From: AG-12 sp027339635
GTDB taxonomy: Bacteria; Chloroflexota; Dormibacteria; Aeolococcales; Bog-877
DNA length: 21,866 nucleotides
Direction: 5' to 3'
NCBI GenBank assembly: GCA_027339635.1
Contig: DAHWNZ010000048.1
Location: 1 to 21,866, forward strand
The notes under the pieces: model-generated
What the model saw: only the letters and a program-made list of their open reading frames with translations
The model's database searches: none
Told to the model about the DNA's origin: nothing
Part shown: piece by piece, positions 7,202 to 14,843 of the stretch
Numbering within the stretch: position 1 is the first letter of the stretch
How the letters are laid out: the number at the start of each line of letters is the position of its first letter
Made by a program: the position numbers and the translations under genes

Positions 7202-8224
7202 ATGATGCCCTTCGAGAGATTTTCGCCGACGGCGAAGAAGGTCCTGACTCTGGCCCAGGACGAGGCCGAGAAGTCACATCACTCCTACATCGGCACAGAG
7301 CATCTGCTGCTTGGGTTGCTGCGGGAGGGTGACGGGCTGGCGGCCAAGGTCTTGGGCAACCTGGGGGTTGAGATCGACAAGGTCCGCACCACGATCGATT
7401 CGATTCTCGGCCGCAATGAACGCCTCATCGTGCACCAGATCATCCCGACCTCACGGGTGAAGAAGGTGATCGAGATCGCCTTCGAAGAGGCCAAGCGGAT
7501 GAACAGCCAGGAGGTCGGGACCGAGCATCTTCTGTTGGGCTTGTTGCTGGAGGGCGAGGGGATCGCCGCTCACGTGCTGGAGGACCTGGGCGCGAACCTG
7601 GAGAGGGTCCGCGTGGAGATAGCTCGTATGCGAGGGGACGCGCCGGCCGCTCCAACGGATCCGCAGTTCGAGGGGCTGGCGAGGCTCCACGAAGAGCTCC
7701 ATCGAGGCGGTGGGACGCTTGCGCGGCCTGCCGCGTACTGGAGTGGCTACACGCCCCTCCAGCCCTTCTCGCAGCTGGGCCATGGAGTGGGCTGGCCGAT
7801 GGACCCTGCGGTCCGCAGCTCCATCTGCCTGGCCGCGGAGGAGGGAGCCGCGGGTGCCGCCAGTGAGATTGGCCTCGAGCATCTCCTAGTCGGCCTGTTG
7901 AGGCAAGGGGAAGGAGTGGCGGCGAGAGCCATGACCTCCCTCGGAGTCGAGCTGGCAGCGGTACGCCAGCCGGCCAGAGAGTCGGCGCCGTCGGCCGCCG
8001 CTGCAGTCCAGCCACAGCCCCTTCGCCTGGGCCAGGAGGCGACCAGGGCGCTCCGGGATGCGGTCCGGATCTCAATCCTCGAAGGCCGGCCGTCAGTGGA
8101 CACCGGAGATGTTCTGCTGGCGGTTGCGGAGCAGCTCGTGGCCGCTGTCGGCCGCCCTGAGCTGGACACGGTGGCAGTTCATGCGGCGGTCGCCCGCTGC
8201 CGCCCGGACGGCGTTGAGCACTGA
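7202..8224 (+). CDS. ClpC N-domain-only protein (no ATPase), four Clp-N repeats
   Basis: The 340-residue product begins like ClpC (PFERFSPTAKKVLTLAQ) and has two canonical Clp-N repeats at about residues 5-65 and 80-140. After a Pro/Gly-rich linker come two diverged repeats at about 200-255 (with GLEHLLVGLLRQGEG) and 275-335. There is no Walker A, Walker B or protease-binding loop, so it cannot unfold substrates. Clp N domains bind substrates, adaptors and several natural-product antibiotics. Mycobacterial ClpC2 is a known ATPase-less protein that binds a ClpC1-targeting drug. A decoy or adaptor role for the ClpC encoded 227 bp downstream is therefore inferred. The ATG at 7202 (or 7205) follows GGGAGG at 8 (or 11) bases. 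Bases 7231-7505 are nearly identical to clpC. Confidence 0.9.
   Translation: MMPFERFSPTAKKVLTLAQDEAEKSHHSYIGTEHLLLGLLREGDGLAAKVLGNLGVEIDKVRTTIDSILGRNERLIVHQIIPTSRVKKVIEIAFEEAKRMNSQEVGTEHLLLGLLLEGEGIAAHVLEDLGANLERVRVEIARMRGDAPAAPTDPQFEGLARLHEELHRGGGTLARPAAYWSGYTPLQPFSQLGHGVGWPMDPAVRSSICLAAEEGAAGAASEIGLEHLLVGLLRQGEGVAARAMTSLGVELAAVRQPARESAPSAAAAVQPQPLRLGQEATRALRDAVRISILEGRPSVDTGDVLLAVAEQLVAAVGRPELDTVAVHAAVARCRPDGVEH
7231..7505 (+). repeat. copy 1 of a 275-bp near-identical block shared with clpC
   Basis: Aligned at a constant offset of 1250 bp with 8481-8755, this block shows 8 mismatches in 275 positions by my count (about 97% identity) and four amino-acid changes. The next 55 bases downstream differ at about 19 positions, and the start of the gene upstream also differs. 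Such sharp edges suggest gene conversion. Confidence 0.92.
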
Positions 8225-8343
8225 TCCGTGAGGAGCAGCTTGGGCTGTCTCAATCAGAGCAGACGGAGTGCTTTGGAGCGTCCCCTCAAAGCAGGGTGCG
8301 GGCTGGATGGAACGTCGACGGGGTTTGTCCCGCCTTGATTGGG

Positions 8344-8349
8344 CATAAT
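8344..8349 (+). promoter_or_regulatory. -10-like element and inverted repeat upstream of clpC
   Basis: CATAAT matches five of six -10 positions and lies about 100 bp before the clpC start. It is straddled by CTTGAT (8334-8339) and ATCAAAG (8359-8365), an imperfect inverted repeat that could be an operator. It does not match CIRCE, the HspR HAIR element or a CtsR box. A GCTTTG/CAAAGC hairpin at 8270-8292 may end the upstream transcript, though no U tract follows. Confidence 0.35.
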
Positions 8350-8451
8350 GCGGGAGTGATCAAAGTCGGAATCAGCCCGAGACCCGTTTCATTCCAGGTC
8401 CTCCAGCACCGGCTGCAGGCTGTTGCCCCCCTGGGGTCTAGGAGATGACGC

Positions 8452-11010
8452 TTGTATCCATTTGAGCGATTCACCGAGAAGGCGAAGAAGGTCCTGACTC
8501 TGGCCCAGGACGAGGCCGAGAAGTCACATCACTCCTATATCGGCACAGAGCATCTGCTGCTCGGGTTGCTGCGGGAGGGTGACGGGCTGGCGGCCAAGGT
8601 CTTGGGCAACCTGGGGGTTGAGATCGACAAGGTCCGCACCACGATCGAGTCGGTTCTCGGTCGCAACGAACGCATCATCGTGCAGCAGATCATCCCGACC
8701 TCACGGGTGAAGAAGGTGATCGAGATCGCCTTCGAAGAGGCCAAGCGGATGAACAACACCTATGTCGGCACCGAACACCTGCTGCTTGGTCTCCTGATCG
8801 AGGGAGAGGGAATAGCAGCACACGTCCTGGAGGATCTCGGAGCGACCCTTGAGAAGGTTCGCCAAGAACTCGATTCCCAGCTGCGCGACCAGGGGCTGGA
8901 GGACGAGCCCCGCGCCGAGCACAAGAAGGCGACCAAGACTCCGCTACTGGACCAGTTCTGCCGCGATCTGACCGAGCTTGCCGAGAAGAATCAGCTCGAT
9001 CCCGTGATCGGCCGCGAGATGGAGATCGAGCGGGTGGTGCAGATACTCTCGCGCCGGACGAAGAACAATCCCGCCCTGATCGGGGAACCAGGCGTCGGCA
9101 AGACCGCCATCGCCGAGGGGCTCGCCCAGGCGATCGTGCACAAGGAGATCCCTGACTCTTTGGCCAACAAGAGGGTACTCACCCTCGACATGGGAGCCCT
9201 GGTGGCCGGGACCAAGTACCGTGGCGAGTTCGAGGAGAGGCTCAAGAAGATCTTGGACGAGATTCGTTCCTCCAAGGAGGTGGTCCTCTTCATCGATGAG
9301 CTTCACACCCTGGTGGGGGCTGGCGCGGCCGAAGGCGCGATCGATGCCGCCAACATCCTCAAGCCCGCCCTGGCCCGTGGCGAGATCCAGTGCATCGGGG
9401 CCACCACTCTCAATGAGTACCGCAAGTACATCGAGAAGGACGCGGCCTTGGAGCGCAGGTTCCAGCCTGTCTACGTCGACGAGCCGAAGCTGGAAGAGAC
9501 GGTCGAGATCCTGTCCGGAGTGCGCTCGCTCTACGAGCAGCACCACCGGGTCACGATCACTAACGACGCCATCCAGGCGGCGGCCGAGCTCTCTGGGAGA
9601 TATGTCAGCGACCGCTCCTGGCCCGACAAGGCGATCGACCTCATCGATGAGGCCAGCGCCCGCGTGCGGATGAAGCTGACCACCACTCCGCCCGAGCTGC
9701 GTGCCAAGCAGCGGCATATCCGGTCTCTCCAGACCAGAAGAGAAGAGGCGGTCGGTGGCCACGACCTGGACCAGGCGGGCAAGATCGACATTGAGCTGAA
9801 GCAGCTCAAGGATGAGTATGCCTCCGAGGAGGCCGCCTGGCGCGATGAGCTCGGTCAAACGGTGGCCACGGTGACGGAGCACAACATCGCGGACATCGTC
9901 TCGTCCTGGACCGGAGTTCCAGTCAGCCGGTTGGTCGAGGCGGAGACCAAACGGCTCCTGGGGATGGAACAAGAGATCCACAGCCGCCTCATCGGCCAGG
10001 ATGAGGCCGTCAAGGTCATCTGCCAGGCGGTGCGACGCTCACGGGCCGGGCTCAAGGATCCCAAGCGTCCCATCGGGTCGTTCATATTCCTCGGCCCCAC
10101 CGGGGTGGGCAAGACCGAACTGGCGCGCAGCCTGGCCGCCTTCCTGTTCGACAGCGAGGATGCCCTCATCCGGCTTGACATGTCGGAGTTTGCCGAGCGC
10201 CACAGCACGGCGCGACTGGTGGGGTCCCCGCCAGGGTATGTGGGTTATGACGAGGGCGGCCAGCTGACCGAGGCGGTGCGTCGGCGGCCCTACAGCGTCG
10301 TCCTCTTCGACGAGATCGAGAAGGCCCACCCCGACTTCTTCAACATCCTGCTTCAGATCCTGGAGGATGGCCGTCTCACCGATGCCAAGGGCAAGGTGGT
10401 GAACTTCGCCAACACGATGGTGATAATGACCAGCAACCTTGGCATTCAGGGGGTTGGCACCAACATCTCGATGGGCTTCCAGCCCAATGTGCCCGGCGCC
10501 AGCGGTGAAGATCAAGAGCACAGCAAGATGCGGGAGCGGATTACCGACGAGCTGAAGAAGTCGTTCCGACCGGAGTTCCTCAACAGGGTTGACTCGGTGA
10601 TCGTGTTCCACCGTCTGCGGCCGCATGAGACGCGCCAGATAGTCGAGCTGATGCTGACCAAGACCCGCGATCACCTGAAGCGGCAGGGGTTGAGCCTGCT
10701 GGTCACCGACGAGGCCAAGGACAAGCTGGCTGAGCTTGGGTTCGACAAGGTTTATGGAGCCCGCCCGTTGCGGCGTACCATTCAGACGGAGATCGAGGAT
10801 CCCCTCAGTGAGGCACTGCTGCAGACCCAGTACTCACTTGGGGACCTGGTCACGATCGACGTCGAGGACGGCAAGATCCGAACCCATGTGGTGCCCGGCC
10901 CGCCTCCAGCGGAAGAGCCTTCGGCCGCCGAGCATCTTTCATCCGCCGCAGAGCCCGCGGGAGCCGGCGCTACCGGTCCCGGTGGTGCCGATGGCGGCAA
11001 GCCCGCCTGA
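8452..11010 (+). CDS. clpC: ATP-dependent Clp protease ATP-binding subunit ClpC
   Basis: ClpC is a hexameric Hsp100 unfoldase that feeds substrates to ClpP. The 852-residue protein has two Clp-N repeats (about 5-140), AAA+ domain 1 with GEPGVGKT at 211-218, a middle coiled-coil region around 400-470 with ELRAKQRHIRSL, and AAA+ domain 2 with GPTGVGKT at 548-555. The C-terminal tail is Ala/Pro/Gly-rich. The start is a TTG at 8452 preceded by AGGAG (8440-8444) with a seven-base spacer. The nearby ATG at 8445 is out of frame. Its N domain matches the preceding Clp N-domain gene almost exactly over 8481-8755. No clpP, mcsA, mcsB or ctsR is in the window. The next gene overlaps its 3' end by 20 bp. 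Confidence 0.97.
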   Translation: MYPFERFTEKAKKVLTLAQDEAEKSHHSYIGTEHLLLGLLREGDGLAAKVLGNLGVEIDKVRTTIESVLGRNERIIVQQIIPTSRVKKVIEIAFEEAKRMNNTYVGTEHLLLGLLIEGEGIAAHVLEDLGATLEKVRQELDSQLRDQGLEDEPRAEHKKATKTPLLDQFCRDLTELAEKNQLDPVIGREMEIERVVQILSRRTKNNPALIGEPGVGKTAIAEGLAQAIVHKEIPDSLANKRVLTLDMGALVAGTKYRGEFEERLKKILDEIRSSKEVVLFIDELHTLVGAGAAEGAIDAANILKPALARGEIQCIGATTLNEYRKYIEKDAALERRFQPVYVDEPKLEETVEILSGVRSLYEQHHRVTITNDAIQAAAELSGRYVSDRSWPDKAIDLIDEASARVRMKLTTTPPELRAKQRHIRSLQTRREEAVGGHDLDQAGKIDIELKQLKDEYASEEAAWRDELGQTVATVTEHNIADIVSSWTGVPVSRLVEAETKRLLGMEQEIHSRLIGQDEAVKVICQAVRRSRAGLKDPKRPIGSFIFLGPTGVGKTELARSLAAFLFDSEDALIRLDMSEFAERHSTARLVGSPPGYVGYDEGGQLTEAVRRRPYSVVLFDEIEKAHPDFFNILLQILEDGRLTDAKGKVVNFANTMVIMTSNLGIQGVGTNISMGFQPNVPGASGEDQEHSKMRERITDELKKSFRPEFLNRVDSVIVFHRLRPHETRQIVELMLTKTRDHLKRQGLSLLVTDEAKDKLAELGFDKVYGARPLRRTIQTEIEDPLSEALLQTQYSLGDLVTIDVEDGKIRTHVVPGPPPAEEPSAAEHLSSAAEPAGAGATGPGGADGGKPA
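8481..8755 (+). repeat. copy 2 of the 275-bp near-identical block (in clpC)
   Basis: This is the partner of 7231-7505 and covers most of the ClpC N domain. Synonymous third positions are conserved inside the block but not just outside it, so selection on the protein alone does not explain the identity. Confidence 0.92.
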
Positions 11011-12196
11011 GGTCCCGGAGGAGCATCCCTCCGGCTTAGAGCAGGCCCGGCCCGCGCTGCGGCTCCCGCCCGATCCGCGCGCCCGCCCGGACCGGATAGC
11101 GAGCCTGGTCGGGATGTGCGTGGGGGCGTGCGCCGGTACGCTCTATGGCGCCATCCTGGTGCAGCGCATCGGCGGCGCTCTGTCCACGTGGCAGGGAGCG
11201 GTGATAAGCCTGGCGCTCGGGTTGGGCCTCGGTTGCGTCGTGGGCTACATACTGGGGCCCAACCTCACCGTCCGCCCGTATTTCTGGGCGGAGGAGCAGC
11301 TCGCGACCCTGCCCATGTCGGAGCTTCTCGGCGTTCTCGGCGGCGTGATCGTGGCCCTTGCCATCGCCGCCCTGGTGGCCCTGATCGCAAGCGGCCTGCC
11401 CTATGGACTTGGCTGGGTCGTCGCGGTTCTGGTGGCGGCGATACTGGTGCCGTTGGGCCTCAGCGTGGGCCGGCGCCGACGACGTGACTTCTCCATGATC
11501 GGTATCGGGTCGACGAATGCCGGCCCGCCGCTCGCCAAGGTCGTGGTCGACACCAGCGCAGTGATTGACGGAAGGCTGCTGGATCTTGCGCGGGCGGGCT
11601 TCTGTCTCTACCAGCTGATCGTCCCCCAATTCGTCTTGCAGGAGCTGCAATCGGTGGCGGATGCGGGGGATCCCATCCGTCGCTCCCGGGGCCGCCGAGG
11701 GATCGCGATGCTGGAGGAGTTGAGAGCGCTCAGCGGGCTTGAACTCAGATTCCCCAACGTCGAGTACCCCTCCATGTCGGAGGTGGATGCGCAGCTGGTT
11801 CGCTTGGCCAGGGAGGAGGGCGCCGCGCTGCTGACGGTCGACTTCAACCTCGACCGCTTGGCGCAGATCGCCGGTCTGCAGGTCCTCAACTTGAACCAGC
11901 TGGCGACCGCGTTGCGACCCTCGCTGGTGGCCGGGGAGCGGCTGGACGTTGAGGTCGTCAAAGAGGGCCGCGAGGCCGAGCAGGGCGTCGGCTATCTGGA
12001 GGATGGCACGATGCTGGTGGTTGAAGGTGGCCGGGGACACTTGGGGCAGCGGGTCTCGGTCGTGGTGAAGAGCGTGATCCAGACCGCGTCGGGGCGGATG
12101 GTGTTCGCCCAGGTCGATGGCGAGGAGCCCGCTGTCGAGGCGCGCCAGAGACGGGGCGGTCGTCCCCCGAGGACTTTCAGCGGGAGCGGGACTTGA
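10991..12196 (+). CDS. membrane-anchored PIN/TRAM-domain protein, YacL type
   Basis: The 401-residue product has four predicted membrane helices at about 36-58, 68-88, 112-133 and 138-158, then a basic RRRRR stop. A PIN nuclease domain follows at about 183-305, with VVVDTSAVIDGR (acidic D187), E218, an Asp near 266 and D284 in LLTVDFNLD. A TRAM RNA-binding domain fills about 311-375. This architecture is that of the YacL family of Gram-positive bacteria, whose PIN domain resembles RNases. The substrate is unknown. The ATG at 10991 lies within the end of clpC (20-bp overlap) and has only a weak upstream GGTGG, so the start is approximate. The gene keeps the usual position before ispD. Confidence 0.9.
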   Translation: MAASPPEVPEEHPSGLEQARPALRLPPDPRARPDRIASLVGMCVGACAGTLYGAILVQRIGGALSTWQGAVISLALGLGLGCVVGYILGPNLTVRPYFWAEEQLATLPMSELLGVLGGVIVALAIAALVALIASGLPYGLGWVVAVLVAAILVPLGLSVGRRRRRDFSMIGIGSTNAGPPLAKVVVDTSAVIDGRLLDLARAGFCLYQLIVPQFVLQELQSVADAGDPIRRSRGRRGIAMLEELRALSGLELRFPNVEYPSMSEVDAQLVRLAREEGAALLTVDFNLDRLAQIAGLQVLNLNQLATALRPSLVAGERLDVEVVKEGREAEQGVGYLEDGTMLVVEGGRGHLGQRVSVVVKSVIQTASGRMVFAQVDGEEPAVEARQRRGGRPPRTFSGSGT

Positions 12197-12900
12197 GCTC
12201 TGGGGAGCACAACGTCGGGGTTGCCGCCGTGATCCCCGCCGCTGGCAGCGGCACTCGGTTCGGCGGCGCCAAGCTATGGGCTGAGCTCGGGGGCCAGCCG
12301 GTCCTCGCATGGTCCCTGCGGGCCATGGGCGACCCCGTTAGCGGGATATCGGAGTTGGTCGTGGTGGCGGATCCCAAGGATCATCGCAGGATCGTCGAGC
12401 TCAGCTCGGAGGTCGCCCCCAGGCTCGGTTGTCGCTGTGTGCCGGGCGGGCGGAGGCGACAGGAGTCCGTGGTCAACGGGGTCCAGGCCACGACCCAGGA
12501 GTGGGTGGTGGTACACGATGGAGCGCGCCCGGGGGTTGCCCCCGAGCTAATTTCCAAGGTGCTCGCCGCCGCCAGGCGCGTGGGTGCGTCGACCGCGTTC
12601 GTGCCGGTGGTCGACTCGACCGCCCGAGTCCGCGACGGAATGTTGGACAGCATGCTCGCCAGAGATGAGCTGGGTGCAGTGCAGACCCCGCAGGCGTTCC
12701 GCCGCGCCAGCCTTCTGCGCGCCCATCGCAGGGCCATCGAGATAGGGCTCACTGCGGACGACGACGCCGCTTTGATTCTCGCGCTTGGCGAGCCGGTGGC
12801 GGCCGTGGCTGGGGACCCGCGCAATCTCAAGGTCACAAGAACCGAGGACATTCTCGCTTTGCGTGCCTGGCTGGCTGCCCCGGAGGGCAGCCGCCGTTGA
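12193..12900 (+). CDS. ispD: 2-C-methyl-D-erythritol 4-phosphate cytidylyltransferase IspD
   Basis: IspD couples CTP to methylerythritol phosphate in the MEP isoprenoid pathway. The 235-residue protein has the nucleotide-binding AVIPAAGSGTRF followed by a Lys in GGAKLW, then VHDGARP, VPVVDS, VQTPQAF and TADDDAAL, with a late GDPRNLKVT supplying the conserved Lys. The start is TTG at 12193 with GGGAG six bases upstream, in a TTGA overlap with the preceding stop. The downstream ispF also starts in a TTGA overlap, so the three genes are translationally coupled. Confidence 0.95.
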   Translation: MSSGEHNVGVAAVIPAAGSGTRFGGAKLWAELGGQPVLAWSLRAMGDPVSGISELVVVADPKDHRRIVELSSEVAPRLGCRCVPGGRRRQESVVNGVQATTQEWVVVHDGARPGVAPELISKVLAAARRVGASTAFVPVVDSTARVRDGMLDSMLARDELGAVQTPQAFRRASLLRAHRRAIEIGLTADDDAALILALGEPVAAVAGDPRNLKVTRTEDILALRAWLAAPEGSRR

Positions 12901-13406
12901 CCACGGGCGCCATCCCGGGGACCGGGCTCGGGATAGACGTTCATCGCTTTGGGGGGTCGGGGCCCCTGTTGCTCGGCGGCGTCACGATCGATCACTCCCA
13001 GGGACTGGTTGGCCACTCTGATGGAGACGTGCTCTGCCATGCGGTGGCGGACGCCGTCCTGGGGGCTGCGGCGCTCGGCGACCTTGGGGAGCACTTCCCT
13101 TCCTCGGAAGCAAAATGGCGGGGCGCATCGTCGCTGGACCTGCTGCGACTGGTGACGGCGATGCTGGCACCGCTAGACCTTGTCGTGTGCGGGATCGATG
13201 CCACCGTGCTGGCGGAAGTCCCCAGATTGCAGCAGCAGCGATTGGCCATGGTTGAGTCCCTGGGAGGAGTGCTACAGCTGGCGCGCGGGGCGTGCTCCGT
13301 CAAGCTCAAGTCAACGGACGGACTGGGCCTTATCGGTCGCGGTGAGGGGATCGCCGCCATGGCGATTGCCAGAGTCGGCCCGGGCCGCCAGGGGCCGTCC
13401 CAATAA
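12897..13406 (+). CDS. ispF: 2-C-methyl-D-erythritol 2,4-cyclodiphosphate synthase IspF
   Basis: IspF cyclises CDP-methylerythritol phosphate with release of CMP. The 169-residue protein shows the zinc ligands in GIDVHRFG and the later GHSDGDVLCHAVADAVLGA, then LGDLGEHFP, and the C-terminal IGRGEGIAAMA motif of the CDP-binding site. Length is normal for the family. The start is TTG at 12897, overlapping the ispD TGA. No obvious Shine-Dalgarno is seen, so coupling from ispD is likely. IspD and IspF are separate proteins here, not the fused IspDF. Confidence 0.95.
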   Translation: MTTGAIPGTGLGIDVHRFGGSGPLLLGGVTIDHSQGLVGHSDGDVLCHAVADAVLGAAALGDLGEHFPSSEAKWRGASSLDLLRLVTAMLAPLDLVVCGIDATVLAEVPRLQQQRLAMVESLGGVLQLARGACSVKLKSTDGLGLIGRGEGIAAMAIARVGPGRQGPSQ

Positions 13407-13409
13407 CAT
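13404..13409 (+). promoter_or_regulatory. possible -10 element for a leaderless cysS transcript
   Basis: TAACAT ends six bases before the cysS GTG, and no Shine-Dalgarno precedes that GTG. The spacing repeats the arrangement at ftsH. No -35 box is evident. Confidence 0.3.
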
Positions 13410-13415
13410 AGGGTA

Positions 13416-14843
13416 GTGACCTTCAAGCTGTTCAACTCCATGAGCGAGCGGGTGGAGCCGTTCGAGCCCCTCAACCCCGGGCGGGTTGGGATGTACACCT
13501 GCGGGCCCACGGTCCACGACCAGGCTCACATCGGGAATCTGAGGACGTATCTGGCCGAGGATCTCTTGCGCCGCCACCTGGAGGCGCGGGGTCTAGCCGT
13601 CACCCAGGTCATGAACATCACCGATGTCGACGACAAGATCATCGCCAAAGCGCGGGCGAGCGGATCCGAGTTGAGGGCGTTCACAGACCCATTTGTGGCC
13701 ACCTTCTTCTCCGACCTGACCAAGCTGAGGATAGAGCCGGCGTCGGCATACCCGCGAGCTACGGAATACATACCCCAGATGATTGCCCTGGTCCAGCGCC
13801 TCCTGGACACCGGTCACGCCTATCGCAGCGAGGGCTCTGTGTACTTCCGGATCTCCTCTTTCCCGCAGTATGGCCGACTCACCCATCTGGACACCCAGGG
13901 CCTAAAGGCGGGTGGCAGCGGCCGGATCGACAGCGACGAGTACGAGGCCAAGGAGACCGTGAGAGACTTCGTGCTCTGGAAGGGCGGAGAACCTGGGGAT
14001 CTGGCCTCCTGGGAGTCGCCCTTCGGGTGGGGGCGCCCGGGTTGGCATCTCGAATGTTCGGCCATGGCGATGGACAAGCTGGGAGAGTCGTTCGATCTCC
14101 ATTGCGGAGGGGTAGACAACAAGTTCCCCCACCATGAGAACGAGATCGCCCAATCCGAAGGGGCGACCGGCAAGACCTTTGTTCGATACTGGTTCCATCC
14201 TGAGCACCTCCTGATCGCGGGCGGCAAGATGGCCAAGTCGCAGGGCAACTTCGTGACCCTCGGAGCCCTGGAGGAGCGCGGCCACGACCCTCTGACACTC
14301 CGCTACCTGCTGCTTACCGGCGCGCATTACCGTCACAAGCTCCAGTTCAAGGAGGAGTTGCTGAGCGAAGCTCACAAGGACCTGGATCGGCTGGCGGCCT
14401 TTTGGAAGCGCTGCCGCCGGGAGGCCCCTGACCTCGCCAGCCTTCCTCAGCAGTCCGACCCCTTGGAGGGTGCCGCCATCAGAGCCGGCGACCTCTTCGA
14501 GCGGGCCCTCGATGACGACCTGAATCTGCCCGATGCCATCGCCGCCGTCTTCGACCTCCTGCGGGAGGGCAACCGTCTGCTGGACCAGGGGAGGGCGGGA
14601 AGGGAAGGCTGCTCGGCCGTTCTGGCCACGCTCCGACAGGTCGACTCAAGGCTGGGGGTCATCGAGGCTCGAGCAGCCATTGAAGACCACCTCACGGAGG
14701 TGGAGAGGGATCTGCTGGAGCGCCGTGAGGCAGCTCGCCGCGAGCGGGACTATGGGGCATCGGACCGGCTGCGCGACCAGCTCGCCGCGCTCGGGATCCA
14801 GGTTGAGGACACCAAGGACGGGGCCCGCTGGCATCGGGTCTGA
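13416..14843 (+). CDS. cysS: cysteinyl-tRNA synthetase CysS
   Basis: CysS charges tRNA-Cys. The 475-residue class I synthetase has MYTCGPTVHDQAHIGN (HIGN nucleotide motif and the first zinc Cys), GWHLECSAM (second Cys), FPHHENEIAQSE (His and Glu ligands) and GGKMAKSQGN (KMSKS loop as KMAKS). The C-terminal DALR-type helical region ends normally. The GTG at 13416 begins at the usual family N terminus (TFKLFNSMSE) nine bases after ispF. The stop shares one base with the rlmB ATG (TGATG). Confidence 0.97.
   Translation: MTFKLFNSMSERVEPFEPLNPGRVGMYTCGPTVHDQAHIGNLRTYLAEDLLRRHLEARGLAVTQVMNITDVDDKIIAKARASGSELRAFTDPFVATFFSDLTKLRIEPASAYPRATEYIPQMIALVQRLLDTGHAYRSEGSVYFRISSFPQYGRLTHLDTQGLKAGGSGRIDSDEYEAKETVRDFVLWKGGEPGDLASWESPFGWGRPGWHLECSAMAMDKLGESFDLHCGGVDNKFPHHENEIAQSEGATGKTFVRYWFHPEHLLIAGGKMAKSQGNFVTLGALEERGHDPLTLRYLLLTGAHYRHKLQFKEELLSEAHKDLDRLAAFWKRCRREAPDLASLPQQSDPLEGAAIRAGDLFERALDDDLNLPDAIAAVFDLLREGNRLLDQGRAGREGCSAVLATLRQVDSRLGVIEARAAIEDHLTEVERDLLERREAARRERDYGASDRLRDQLAALGIQVEDTKDGARWHRV

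Noticed and set aside
10736..10990. Upstream extension of the PIN/TRAM frame inside clpC.
   Set aside because: It reads as an out-of-frame shadow of clpC (Arg/Ser/Pro-rich) and shows no family sequence before the ATG at 10991.
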